A stretch of DNA of 47,047 bases from Acidobacteriota bacterium (GTDB lineage: Bacteria > Acidobacteriota > Terriglobia > Terriglobales > Acidobacteriaceae), in the NCBI GenBank assembly GCA_021813745.1, contig JAKAJO010000059.1, positions 1 to 47,047 on the forward strand. The letters run 5' to 3'. The notes beneath the pieces are model-generated. The model did no database searches, was not told where the DNA came from, and worked only from the letters and a program-made list of their open reading frames with translations. Below are positions 1 to 8,745 of this stretch, in pieces. Both the position numbers and the translations under genes were made by a program. Each line of letters opens with the position of its first letter. Positions within the stretch are counted from its first letter, which is position 1.

Positions 1-981
1 CGATCTATCCCCTACTCCTGCGACACCTTCTACTACACCCTCGCCGACAAGCTCGGCATCGACCGCATCGCCCGCTACGCCACTGAATTTGGCTTCGGCC
101 AGAAAACCGGCATCGACCTCCCCGGCGAACAGGCCGGCCTGATGCCCTCCGCGCAATGGGTCATGCGCAACTACCACCGCAAATGGTATGCCGGGGAAAC
201 CATCTCCGTCGGCATCGGACAGGGCGCCATCGAGGCGACCCCCATCCAACTCGCTCGCATCATCGGGGGCATCGCCTCTGACGGCCACATGGTTCGCCCC
301 CATGTCGTCTTCCCCAATGAGCTGCCCCCGGACTTCTATCACGCCATCCTGGATTCATTTCCAGGCTCCGGCCAGGCGGATATTCCCATCGACCCAACCG
401 ACTGGATGACCATTACCGACGGCATGGCCGAGGTCACTCAACCCGGCCTCTATCACACCGCCGGTTCAGCGCACCTGGAAGGTATTGATCTCGCGGGAAA
501 AACCGGCACTGCCCAGGTCATGAGCCACGAAGCCCTCGATCGCACCAACAAGGGCCGCTCCACCTATCCCAACGTCTGGTTCGTTGGTGTCACTCCACGC
601 CGTAATCCGGAACTGGTGGTTGCCGTGCTCTGGCAGCATGGTGAGTTCAGTTACTATCCAGCCCGCATCGGAGCTCAGGTCGTCCAGGCCTACGTCGATA
701 AGCAGCGCAGCCTCAAGCACAATCTCCCCGCAAACAACGCCACCACCACGCCTCCCACGCCCTCCAAGCCTGTGGATGTCGGTGCGGTCTGGACGCAGCC
801 CGAACGGGTCCAGGGGAAGGAAGTCACCCGCATCCACGCAGGCCACTTCTTCCTCAACTCCCCCGCCGGCACGTCTCCCGCTCCTCGCCCGGCCGCGCTC
901 CAGCAGCGCGCAATGACCGCCAACCTCCCCGGCCAGATCGCCGCCGCTCTGCTGCCCGCACGCAGGATCAAAACCCCATGA
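1..981 (+). CDS. mrdA: Penicillin-binding protein 2 (elongation transpeptidase), C-terminal part
   Basis: The reading frame is open from the first base, so the gene starts outside the window. About 326 C-terminal residues remain. The sequence covers the end of a class B PBP transpeptidase domain: the frame opens with IPYSCDTFYYTLAD, continues with GIGQG and the PTQLA-like stretch TPIQLARIIGGIASDG, and then has the KTGT box (GKTGTAQ) that lines the beta-lactam-reactive site. PBP2 crosslinks periplasmic peptidoglycan during side-wall growth. The tail after about nt 700 is Pro/Ala/Thr-rich and probably disordered. The stop overlaps the rodA start (ATGA), which indicates translational coupling and supports the PBP2 rather than PBP3 assignment. 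Confidence 0.93.
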   Translation, partial: RSIPYSCDTFYYTLADKLGIDRIARYATEFGFGQKTGIDLPGEQAGLMPSAQWVMRNYHRKWYAGETISVGIGQGAIEATPIQLARIIGGIASDGHMVRPHVVFPNELPPDFYHAILDSFPGSGQADIPIDPTDWMTITDGMAEVTQPGLYHTAGSAHLEGIDLAGKTGTAQVMSHEALDRTNKGRSTYPNVWFVGVTPRRNPELVVAVLWQHGEFSYYPARIGAQVVQAYVDKQRSLKHNLPANNATTTPPTPSKPVDVGAVWTQPERVQGKEVTRIHAGHFFLNSPAGTSPAPRPAALQQRAMTANLPGQIAAALLPARRIKTP

Positions 982-2090
982 GCGTCTCTCGCCGGTTCCT
1001 TAGCTTTCGCGATTTTGACTGGACCCTGCTCGCCATGGTCCTGCTCCTCTGCACCCTCTCCGTCTTCGAGATCTATTCGGCCACGCTCCATACCCGCTAC
1101 ACCGGCTTCCACACCAAGCAAGTTTTCTGGATCCTCGGCGGTATCATCGGCATGTTCCTCTTTGCCAAGATCGACTACCACAAGCTCATCGACTTCACCC
1201 CCTGGTTTTACGGCGCCTTCCTTTTCCTCCTCGGCATCGTCCTCATCCCAGGAATCGGACACAAGGCACTCGGAGCGCGCCGCTGGATCAAGCTCGGCCC
1301 CATCCTCTTTCAGCCCTCTGAGTGGGTCAAGCTGGTGCTCATCGTCGCCGTTGCCCGTTATTTTGCCAATCTTGGCGGTCGCTCGTTAACCGCGCGCGAC
1401 ATCTTCAAGGCCTTTGTTCTGGTCGGCGTGCCGATGCTCCTCGTCCTCAAGCAGCCCGACCTTGGCACCTCCCTCACCTTCGCGCCCATCCTGATCGCCG
1501 GGCTCTTTCTTGGCGGCATCAACCTGCGACAATCCCTGATCCTCCTCGCCGCGGGAGCGGTTTTCATCGCAGGTGTCTGGACCAGCGGCAAAGTCCTAAA
1601 GCCCTATCAGAAGGCCCGCCTCACTAGCTTCATCAATCCCGACAACGATCCCCGCGGGAGCGGCTACCAGATTCGCCAGTCTCTCATCGCCGTCGGCTCC
1701 GGCGGCATCTGGGGCCAGGGTTCGGAAAAGGGAACTCAAACCCAGGGCGACTTTCTTCCCATCCCGCACGCCGACTTCATCTTCGCCGCCTTCAGCGAGG
1801 AGCACGGCTTCGTCGGCGCGTCGCTCGTCCTGCTGCTATACTTCTCCATATTGATGCGTTTGATTCAAAACGCTCAAACAGCCGCCGACCTGCCCGGTTC
1901 CCTCATTATTATGGGAATCGTGGCTGTGTTGACCTTCCAGATTGCGGTCAACGTTGGCATGGTCATCGGGTTTATGCCCGTCACCGGAATCCCTTTACCT
2001 TTAATGAGTTATGGCGGATCTTCGGTGCTGTTTACCTTCCTGGCGCTCGGCGTCGCGATGAATGTGCGCATGCGCCGGTTTGTAAACTAG
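978..2090 (+). CDS. rodA: Rod-shape glycosyltransferase RodA (SEDS family)
   Basis: A 370-residue polytopic membrane protein of normal RodA length with about ten hydrophobic segments. Family hallmarks are visible: GARRWI followed by FQPSEWVKL, LKQPDLGTSL, the extracytoplasmic loop with GSGYQIRQSLIAVGSGG, GxGxxKGTQTQGDFLPIPHADFIF and the C-terminal GIPLPLMSYGGSS. SEDS proteins polymerise lipid II glycan strands, and RodA acts with PBP2 in the elongasome. The ATG overlaps the preceding stop by 4 nt. No other gene lies between it and the structured region at 2091. Confidence 0.97.
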   Translation: MSVSRRFLSFRDFDWTLLAMVLLLCTLSVFEIYSATLHTRYTGFHTKQVFWILGGIIGMFLFAKIDYHKLIDFTPWFYGAFLFLLGIVLIPGIGHKALGARRWIKLGPILFQPSEWVKLVLIVAVARYFANLGGRSLTARDIFKAFVLVGVPMLLVLKQPDLGTSLTFAPILIAGLFLGGINLRQSLILLAAGAVFIAGVWTSGKVLKPYQKARLTSFINPDNDPRGSGYQIRQSLIAVGSGGIWGQGSEKGTQTQGDFLPIPHADFIFAAFSEEHGFVGASLVLLLYFSILMRLIQNAQTAADLPGSLIIMGIVAVLTFQIAVNVGMVIGFMPVTGIPLPLMSYGGSSVLFTFLALGVAMNVRMRRFVN

Positions 2091-2619
2091 GCGTCTCTGC
2101 CCTCCTCCTGAGGATGGGACGCAAATAAAAGATGTGATCCCCTTGCGATCTTCGGAAGGGTCCGAAGCGCAAGAGGCTGAATTTTTGATGGTTCAAAGCC
2201 GGCCCGGTCCCGATGGACCGCGAAGCCCGGCAGGATTGGGTTCATGAGCTCGCAAAGACGGGAAACCCGTTGGCAGCGTTCAACTTGCGCGGAGCACGAG
2301 GGGGCGTGGAGCAAATCGCTCTTCGTCACCGCCTTGAAGGTTGTCCGCTCAGTCGCCAACGGCGCAACGGCCCCACCGGATTCCCCGGTACGCAGGGCCA
2401 CAATCTCTTTGCACACGGGTCACCCTACCGAACAGCTTGTCTGGCAGGTCGAAAGCCACGGCACACCGCCCTCCGGGGCAGGTCGCCGCTTCGACCTCGG
2501 CACACCAGCCGATCGCAGGTCATCCTTCTCGCACATTCCCACCTCGCCCGGTTTCGCGTCCTTCCATCCCACCTCGCCGCAGGCCCCGGCCGCTTCAAGC
2601 CGCCGGGCAGAAAGGTACG
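2091..2619 (+). promoter_or_regulatory. Long structured leader/intergenic region ahead of the RNase E/G gene
   Basis: A 529-base stretch without a convincing gene, although the RNase frame is open upstream to 2341. Its first 200 bases hold consecutive hairpins. 2091-2122 has a GCGTC/GACGC stem. 2142-2173 pairs CTTGCG with CGCAAG and then CTTCGG with CCGAAG, 12 bp with a 2-nt bulge, followed by TTTTT at about 2182. 2198-2231 has outer GCCGG/CCGGC and inner CGGTCC/GGACCG stems. 2258-2270 is ACGGG/CCCGT. RNase E mRNAs are known to be autoregulated through structured 5' leaders in enterobacteria; extending that here is inference. It could instead be a small RNA or rodA 3' processing structures. 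I recognise no RNA family. Confidence 0.5.
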
Positions 2620-5439
2620 ATGGCAAAGGAAATTTGTATCTCCTCCACGCCGCATGAAACGCGGCTCGCGATTCTTGAAGACGATCAACTCGCGGAAATC
2701 TACTATGAGCGCGAAAACGAGTACACGCTCGCAGGCTCTATTTACAACGGCCGCGTCACCCGCGTCCTGCCAGGGATGCAGTCGGCCTTCGTGGACATCG
2801 GTCTCGAACGCGACGCATTCCTCTACGTAACTGACTTCCTCGAACTGGAAGACCAAGAGGAATCGGAAGAAATTGAGCGGGCAGCGGCCACCGGCCCCCA
2901 GACCCCGCGCCAAATCCGCTCCAGTGGGGACAGCGACCGCGGCCAGCGCCAGCGTGGCGACCGGCGAGATCGTCGTCCCGCTCCAGAGGCTGCTCCCGAG
3001 GCCGAAGAAGTCGAACTCGTCGCGCCCGAAGCTCCGCTCTCCGCGGAATTCTCCGAACCGAGCCGGCAGGAAGGGTCGGATGAGCAGGGCGTCCGCCGCT
3101 GGCGTGGACGCCGCCGTCGCCGTAGCGGACGCTCCCAGTCCAGCTCTGTGGCAGAAGGCGCGCCGAACGCGGAAAGTCAGGCCGAAGACGCCAACCTTGC
3201 CCCTTCCGAAGCAGAAGTGGTTCAAACCACTGAGATTCATGCCACCGCAGCGCCCCGCGCGGAGCGCGCTCCGGAGCCGTTCGTTCTGCCCGGTGAATCA
3301 CTCTCCAAGTACGGCGGCACTCCCCCGCCTGAGACCCGCAAGGCTCCCGAAGCTGAGCCTCCTGTCCGCCCTGCACCCACCTTCCGGCCTTCGACGCTGA
3401 TCGAGGCGCCTCTCCAGTGGGACGGCAGTGGCTTGCTCCCTGGCGAGTCTCTGGCCCGCCATCGCGGACGTGCCTCGGAGCCCGAGGTCGGCGTCGACGC
3501 CGAGCCGCAAGGCACCTTTGCCGATGCAGAACTATCCCCCCAGCCCGCCGCAGCACATGAGGGCGAACGGGTCGAAGAAGAGCTGATCGAAGAAACCTCA
3601 GAGACCCCTCTGGAGTCCACCGTCATCGAGGCTTCTGCTGAGCCCGAAGACGAATCGACCGAAGTCGATCCCGAGCCGGATGCCTCGGCCTCGCATCACG
3701 TCGATCCGCTTCCGCCTTCCTCCTTCCGCCTCTTTGGCCTGGGCGGCAAAAAGAAGAAGGACGAGCCGTCATCGGGTGATCCCGCTCAGGCTCCCATCGC
3801 CCCGTCCTCATCCGTCTCGGCCTTCGCCCCCGGAGCCGGCTTGGTCGAAGAAGAGACCATCGAAGGCAGCGAATTCGACGCTCCCGGCCATCCACTGCGC
3901 CAGAAATCCCATGAGCACGACCTCGACGAATACGAAGAGGAGACCCTGCAAACGCAGATTCGCTCCGGCGCCATCGGAGAGATGCTCCAGGAAGCACACC
4001 TCGACCACCGCATCGACCTCAACCTTGACATCCGCAACGGGGACGAAGTCGAGGAAGAAGCGTACGAGATGCAGGACGGGGAAGCCGAGACCTCTGCCGG
4101 AAGTCAATCCTCTGAAGAGGGACTTCAGCCCCAGCGCCGCGAGCGCGGTGGCCGCGGACGCCGCGGACGCGCACCGGGCGGTCGCCCAGGAGATCGTCGC
4201 GGTCCTTCCCGCCGTTCTGCGCAGACCTCGGACCTGCCCATCATCTCCGACCTGCTCAAGCCCGGCCAGGAGATCCTCGTTCAGATTGCCAAGGAGCCCA
4301 TCGCCAAAAAGGGCGCACGCATCACCTCCCATATCGCTCTGCCTGGCCGCTTCCTGGTCTTTATGCCCACCGTCTCGCACGTCGGCGTCAGCCGCAAGAT
4401 CGCCTCGGATGAGGAACGGAATCGCCTCAAGCGCATCCTGATCAGCGAACGCGGAGAAGCCTCAGGTGGATTCATCGTGCGCACAGCGGCCGAGGGATCG
4501 TCCGAAGAAGAGCTTCGTGCCGATCTTCGCTTCCTGATTCACCTCTGGGACGAAATCAAGCAACGCTCCGAATCCTCCAAGTCGCCTGCCCTCATCTACC
4601 ACGACCTCTCGCTCATTGAACGCATTCTGCGCGATCAGGTCAGTGCAAACTTCTCTTCCATCTGGGTCGATTCGCAGGAGGACTACGAGCGCATCGTGCG
4701 CTTCCTCAACCGCTTCTCGCCCACTCTCGTGCGCCGCGTCAAGCTGTATACCAAGGAAACCCCGCTCTTTGAGCACTTTGGCATCCAGGACGAGATCTCC
4801 AAAGCCCTGCGCTCCAAGGTCTGGCTCAAGTCCGGCGGCTCCATCGTCATCAACCAGACCGAGGCCCTGGTCGCCATTGACATCAACACCGGCAAGTACG
4901 TCGGCAAGACGGCGCGCCTGGAAGACACCATCGTCAAGACCAACCTCGACGCCATCCCCGAGATTGTCCGCCAGATTCGCCTCCGCGACCTGGGCGGCAT
5001 CATCATCATCGACTTCATCGATATGGATGAGCGTAAGAACCGCTTTAAGGTGATGGCCGCCCTTGAGGAAGCTCTCAAAAGTGACCGCGCCCCGACTAAG
5101 GTCCTTCAATTCAATGACTTCGGACTCGTCGCCATCACTCGCAAGCGCGTCAAGCAATCCCTGGAGCGCACGTTAAGCGTACCCTGTCCCACCTGCCAGG
5201 CCACCGGCATGGTCAAAAGCCCGGTCACGGTCTGCAACGAGATTTATGTTGAACTGCGCAAGATGCGCCGGCACTTTGAGAATCCCGACGTGCTGTTGCG
5301 CGTCAATCCTGAGACCGTGAAGGTCCTCAAATCCAACAATGCCCGCTGGCTTACAGAGTTCGAGGAACTCGTCGGCCGTAACATCCTGGTCAAAAGCGAT
5401 CCCGCTCTGCACCCCGAGCAGTTCGACATCCAGGGATAA
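2620..5439 (+). CDS. rng: Ribonuclease E/G family endoribonuclease (RNase G-like) with a large insert in the S1 domain
   Basis: 939 residues counted from ATG 2620 (MAKEICISS), chosen because homology starts there and AAAGG lies just upstream. Residues 1-74 are the first half of the S1 RNA-binding fold (YNGRVTRVLPGMQSAFVDIG). About 75-537 is a low-complexity acidic/proline insert with an Arg-rich patch (158-172), two LPGESL motifs (223 and 273) and an RG-rich patch before 537. From about 544 the S1 fold resumes (ILVQIAKEPI) and the RNase H-like and DNase I-like catalytic core follows, with Asp754 in DINTG, Asp798 in DFIDM and the zinc-link CPTC (856-859). It ends EQFDIQG, as RNase G does, without a C-terminal scaffold. 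The predicted role is single-strand cleavage in rRNA maturation and mRNA decay. Family members without the insert are about 490 residues. Confidence 0.93.
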   Translation: MAKEICISSTPHETRLAILEDDQLAEIYYERENEYTLAGSIYNGRVTRVLPGMQSAFVDIGLERDAFLYVTDFLELEDQEESEEIERAAATGPQTPRQIRSSGDSDRGQRQRGDRRDRRPAPEAAPEAEEVELVAPEAPLSAEFSEPSRQEGSDEQGVRRWRGRRRRRSGRSQSSSVAEGAPNAESQAEDANLAPSEAEVVQTTEIHATAAPRAERAPEPFVLPGESLSKYGGTPPPETRKAPEAEPPVRPAPTFRPSTLIEAPLQWDGSGLLPGESLARHRGRASEPEVGVDAEPQGTFADAELSPQPAAAHEGERVEEELIEETSETPLESTVIEASAEPEDESTEVDPEPDASASHHVDPLPPSSFRLFGLGGKKKKDEPSSGDPAQAPIAPSSSVSAFAPGAGLVEEETIEGSEFDAPGHPLRQKSHEHDLDEYEEETLQTQIRSGAIGEMLQEAHLDHRIDLNLDIRNGDEVEEEAYEMQDGEAETSAGSQSSEEGLQPQRRERGGRGRRGRAPGGRPGDRRGPSRRSAQTSDLPIISDLLKPGQEILVQIAKEPIAKKGARITSHIALPGRFLVFMPTVSHVGVSRKIASDEERNRLKRILISERGEASGGFIVRTAAEGSSEEELRADLRFLIHLWDEIKQRSESSKSPALIYHDLSLIERILRDQVSANFSSIWVDSQEDYERIVRFLNRFSPTLVRRVKLYTKETPLFEHFGIQDEISKALRSKVWLKSGGSIVINQTEALVAIDINTGKYVGKTARLEDTIVKTNLDAIPEIVRQIRLRDLGGIIIIDFIDMDERKNRFKVMAALEEALKSDRAPTKVLQFNDFGLVAITRKRVKQSLERTLSVPCPTCQATGMVKSPVTVCNEIYVELRKMRRHFENPDVLLRVNPETVKVLKSNNARWLTEFEELVGRNILVKSDPALHPEQFDIQG

Positions 5440-5465
5440 CCCGTCTCTCCTCCATCACCTGCAGG

Positions 5466-5495
5466 CCGGAGCCCGTCTCCGGTCTGTTTCCTTTT
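5466..5495 (+). terminator. Probable intrinsic terminator of the RNase E/G gene
   Basis: A CCGGAG/CTCCGG stem with a 5-nt loop is followed by a T-rich tail (TCTGTTTCCTTTT). It starts 26 nt after the RNase stop. The stem is short and the T-tract is interrupted, so efficiency is uncertain. Confidence 0.55.
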
Positions 5496-5637
5496 CGAGA
5501 TGTCCAAATCAATGCCACTCAGCTCTCTTTCTCCAATCTTTCGCGCAACCTCCTGCCGCAAAGCTGTGTCTAAGTGCATAGTTCAGACTGCGTGGGATTC
5601 GCGCAGGCACGATATTTTCGACCCACGAGGTACATTC

Positions 5638-6528
5638 ATGTCATCGCAGAGTTCGATGTCGCATCTCGGCTATGTTCTGGTCTTTTCTGCCGCGGCTGCC
5701 TTTGCCGCCGGCACTGTGAGCGCCCAGTCCGCACCCTCATCCACCTCCGCGACAGCACCCGCGGTCTCAGCCTCGGAGTCCAGTTCGGTTGCGCCCACGC
5801 TTCTTGCGGTCAGCAACCCCGCTGAAGCCGCACTTCCCGCTGCGCCCGGTTTCGGGGCAGCCGCTCCCGCTGCGGGTGCAGCCCAAAGCGGCGGTTACGG
5901 CGGCCACGGCTATCGCGATCACAGCTTCTGGAGCAACCTCGTCTATGAGGCTGGCGGCGGCTTCAACGGCCCCACCAGTCAGTCCTCAAACTACATCACA
6001 TGGGGCGGAAACCTGACCCTCGGCGCTGGCTACAAGTTCACGGATCACTTCTCCTCCCTGATTGAATATCAATTCATTGATGACAAGCTTCCCGGTAAGC
6101 TGATTGCCGAAGCCGGTGCCCAGGGTGGCCACGCGCACATCTGGTCCTTCACCCTCGACCCCGTTTATGACTTCTTTCCGAAGAGCTCCAATGACCTCTA
6201 CGCCACCGGCGGCTATGGCTTCTATCGCAAAGTCAGCAGCTTCACGAATCCCCAGGCGACGCAGTATTGCTACTTCTACTGCGGCTACGGCGTCACAAAT
6301 GTTGTGGTGGGTCACTTCTCCAGCAACCAGGGCGGCTTCAGTATCGGTGGCGGCTACATGCGCCATCTGGGCGGTATGTACGGCGACAGCAAGGTCAAGC
6401 TCTTCGCCGAGTTCCGCTATCTCGACGTGTTGACCCCGGCCATTACCACCCAGCCCAACGGCCTCGGCACCACCACCGTGGGCAAAGACACAAAGCTTAT
6501 GCCAGTTACACTTGGCGTTCGCTGGTAG
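5638..6528 (+). CDS. Outer-membrane beta-barrel protein (porin-like), function unknown
   Basis: 296 residues from ATG 5638, with GAGG 7 nt upstream. The first ~30 residues form a Sec signal peptide with a hydrophobic core ending in TVSAQ. A Ser/Ala/Pro-rich linker and a Gly/His patch (GGYGGHGYRDH) follow, then alternating aromatic and polar strands with glycine turns typical of a small 8-10 strand barrel. It ends in GVRW; a C-terminal aromatic residue is the usual signal for barrel assembly. Two cysteines occur close together (YCYFYCGYG) and could form a disulphide in an extracellular loop. Such proteins are abundant in Acidobacteriota and are usually annotated only as porin family. I cannot name a substrate. 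Confidence 0.8.
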   Translation: MSSQSSMSHLGYVLVFSAAAAFAAGTVSAQSAPSSTSATAPAVSASESSSVAPTLLAVSNPAEAALPAAPGFGAAAPAAGAAQSGGYGGHGYRDHSFWSNLVYEAGGGFNGPTSQSSNYITWGGNLTLGAGYKFTDHFSSLIEYQFIDDKLPGKLIAEAGAQGGHAHIWSFTLDPVYDFFPKSSNDLYATGGYGFYRKVSSFTNPQATQYCYFYCGYGVTNVVVGHFSSNQGGFSIGGGYMRHLGGMYGDSKVKLFAEFRYLDVLTPAITTQPNGLGTTTVGKDTKLMPVTLGVRW

Positions 6529-6609
6529 CGGTTTACCCTGCCAGATCGGCCCCTGCGTGTGCGCTCCTGTTGATTGAACGCCACGCGGGGGTTTTCCGTC
6601 TTTGTCGCT

Positions 6610-6999
6610 CTAAAGGATCCCCAGCACGCGTAGACGCACCAGCCCCCCCACCAGCACACCAATCGGCGCCATCACAATCTGTGCCAGTTGATACCAGATC
6701 GGCTGCTGGCCACGCATCTGCAAAGCGCTCAGGGCCGCAAGCGCCAGCAGCATGAGCCCCAGCGCCAGCACATGCACCATGGGATTGGCCCTGCCCACCC
6801 AGGCCGTGATGTAGCCGCCCGCCACTCCCGCCAGAAATGATGCTCCCAGATTGACTGTGGTGTAACTGAAACCCGGGTGAGCCTCCACCGCTGCCAGACT
6901 GGGCGCTACCCACTGCAATACTCCACGCAGTGCCAGCACCAGCAGAATCGCCGCGGCAAATCCGGCCGCAAGCGCCATAAACGCGTGCAGCATCACCAT
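6610..6999 (-). CDS. Small integral membrane protein of unknown function
   Basis: 129 residues from ATG 6999, with GGAGAG 6-7 nt upstream on the minus strand; ATG 6993 is an alternative. Four hydrophobic segments alternate with short loops: residues about 5-28, 48-70, 74-93 and 105-128. There is no conserved motif I recognise. The start overlaps the stop of the upstream gene, so the two are probably co-transcribed and translationally coupled. Confidence 0.65.
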   Translation of the reverse strand: MVMLHAFMALAAGFAAAILLVLALRGVLQWVAPSLAAVEAHPGFSYTTVNLGASFLAGVAGGYITAWVGRANPMVHVLALGLMLLALAALSALQMRGQQPIWYQLAQIVMAPIGVLVGGLVRLRVLGIL

Positions 7000-7358
7000 G
7001 GGCGTCTCTCCGACTGCGTCGGGGTACCGACATCGCCCCGCTCAATCCGGGCCAGAAACTCTCGCGCCAGCCGCGGCTCGCCCGGATGACTCTCTCCATG
7101 AAACGTGCACAGGTCCAGAAATTCGTCGCACAGCGCATTCGGCTCCTCGGCCTGGTGCGAGATCGTCTGCAGCGCCACCGCCAGTTCCCTGAGCCGCGCC
7201 GCCTCAGGCCAGGCTGCCCGCTCGTCCTCAAGCGACACATCGCCAAACAGCCCACGTCGCCCCCGCGCGCACTCGCCAAGACAGGCCAGCAGCTGCTCCG
7301 CAAAAACCTTGCCCAGCGTCTCCAGTTGCCCGTGATCGAATCCATCCTGCTCGTCCAT
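6993..7358 (-). CDS. Small soluble protein of unknown function
   Basis: 121 residues if translation starts at ATG 7358 (MDEQDGFDHG). The frame extends upstream to 7400, but that would overlap the peptidase gene ending at 7369. It is predicted to be helical and charged, with several Cys and His residues (LLACLGECARG, CDEFLDLCTFHGE) that could bind metal, though no spaced zinc motif is clear. It sits between the peptidase and a membrane protein whose start it overlaps by 7 nt. I do not recognise a family. Confidence 0.6.
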   Translation of the reverse strand: MDEQDGFDHGQLETLGKVFAEQLLACLGECARGRRGLFGDVSLEDERAAWPEAARLRELAVALQTISHQAEEPNALCDEFLDLCTFHGESHPGEPRLAREFLARIERGDVGTPTQSERRPW

Positions 7359-7368
7359 CGCTCGAAAC

Positions 7369-8709
7369 TCACTTGCCTCGCATCGCCGCTTCCACTTCAT
7401 CGGCCGTGTGCGGCAGTGCGGCGTCCAGGTCGATCAGCTTGCCGTCCGGCCCAACTAGAAAATCACACTCAATCCGCACGCCAATCTTCTCTTCCGGAAT
7501 ATAGATACCCGGCTCAATCGTGAAGACCATCCCCGGCTTCAACACCGCCGGATAGTTCGCCGGATCGTGCACATCGATGCCCACCATGTGTCCCAGCCCA
7601 TGCTCCCAATACTTGCCCAGCGGCTGGCCGTGCAGGTCCTTGCCATGCGTATTGATGTAATTGAACGCCACTGCATCCAGCGAGTCAGGATCTTTGTGAA
7701 AGTAGTCGTTGATCTTTGATTTGCCCGCGACAAAGGCGTTAATCGCCGCCTGCTGCGCGCCCAGCACAATCTCGTAGATCTCACGCTGCCGCGCCGTAAA
7801 GTGACCATTCACCGGCACCGTCCGCGTAATGTCCGAGGCATACATGGAAAACTCGCAGGCCGCGTCCACCACCACCACATCGCCATCCTCCATCGTGCGC
7901 GAATTGGCCGAGTAATGCAGCGTCGTCGAGTTGATGCCCGAGCCAACGATTGGAGCATACGCTGGCCGCTCACAGCCGCGTTCCATCCACACCGCCGTCA
8001 TCTCCCCGGCAATGGCCCGCTCCGTTACGCCCGGCTTCACGGCGCGAAACATTACCCGCTGCGCGGCAATCGACGCCGCCGTTGCCTTTTCAATCAAGTC
8101 CACTTCGCCTGCGTCCTTCACCTGGCGCAGCGGCATCGTCATCGTCGTCACGTCATGCGTTGCCGGAGGCTGCCCCTCGCCCAGCGTCGCAGCTGTAAAG
8201 CCCACCACGGCCTTCGCCTGCACAGAATCAGGCTGCGTCCACACATTCCAGGCAAGCTTCCGGTCTGCGTCGATCATCCGGTTCAGATCCGTCGCCAGAG
8301 CCGTCATCGGCTCCACTTGATCCACGCCCGTCGTCGTCGTCACGCCCGGCGAATCGGCATCCAGCTTCGGCCCGGTATAGGTCTCCGCCCGCAGGTTACG
8401 CGTCGGCAGAAAAAGGATCTCGCGGTAGCTGCGCTCGTGCCCGCTGGGCGCCACCACCATCAGCGCCGCGCCCGGCTCATTCCATCCTGTCAGATAGTAG
8501 AAATCCTCATCCTGTCGGTACGGCATGAAGTCCAGCAGCGGCTCTTCAGCAGCAAACAGGATCGCCACCCCGCCTTTCAGCTCGCCCGCCAGCGCCACGC
8601 GCCGCGCGTGATACACACTCGCGGGCTGCTTCGTCAGCGCCTGCCCCATGCAGGCCACCGCCACCACCCACAACACGACTGCCGCACTCCATCGCCCCGC
8701 GTACCCCAT
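7369..8709 (-). CDS. pepP: Secreted Xaa-Pro aminopeptidase (M24B family)
   Basis: 446 residues from ATG 8709 (MGYAGRWS), preceded by AGGGG. Residues 1-24 are a signal peptide, so the enzyme is exported, unlike the cytoplasmic E. coli PepP. An N-terminal creatinase-like domain (about 30-190) precedes the pita-bread catalytic domain. Dinuclear metal ligands are visible: the two Asp of VVVDAACEFSMYASDITRT, the His of EHGLGHMVGIDVHD and the Glu residues of FTIEPGIYI and VRIECDF. Members remove N-terminal residues preceding proline. The periplasmic location suggests a role in proline-rich peptide use. The gene order is decarboxylase, peptidase, two small genes, all on the minus strand with short gaps. 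Confidence 0.9.
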   Translation of the reverse strand: MGYAGRWSAAVVLWVVAVACMGQALTKQPASVYHARRVALAGELKGGVAILFAAEEPLLDFMPYRQDEDFYYLTGWNEPGAALMVVAPSGHERSYREILFLPTRNLRAETYTGPKLDADSPGVTTTTGVDQVEPMTALATDLNRMIDADRKLAWNVWTQPDSVQAKAVVGFTAATLGEGQPPATHDVTTMTMPLRQVKDAGEVDLIEKATAASIAAQRVMFRAVKPGVTERAIAGEMTAVWMERGCERPAYAPIVGSGINSTTLHYSANSRTMEDGDVVVVDAACEFSMYASDITRTVPVNGHFTARQREIYEIVLGAQQAAINAFVAGKSKINDYFHKDPDSLDAVAFNYINTHGKDLHGQPLGKYWEHGLGHMVGIDVHDPANYPAVLKPGMVFTIEPGIYIPEEKIGVRIECDFLVGPDGKLIDLDAALPHTADEVEAAMRGK

Positions 8710-8745
8710 CGCCAATCCCCTCTGCTTCGAATTTCCCCCTACTCG

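Noticed and set aside
2091..2300. RNase P RNA, tmRNA, SRP RNA or cyclic-di-GMP riboswitch
   Set aside because: GGGACGCAAA near 2116 recalls the c-di-GMP class, but the second arm is missing; the conserved cores of RNase P, tmRNA and SRP RNA are absent.
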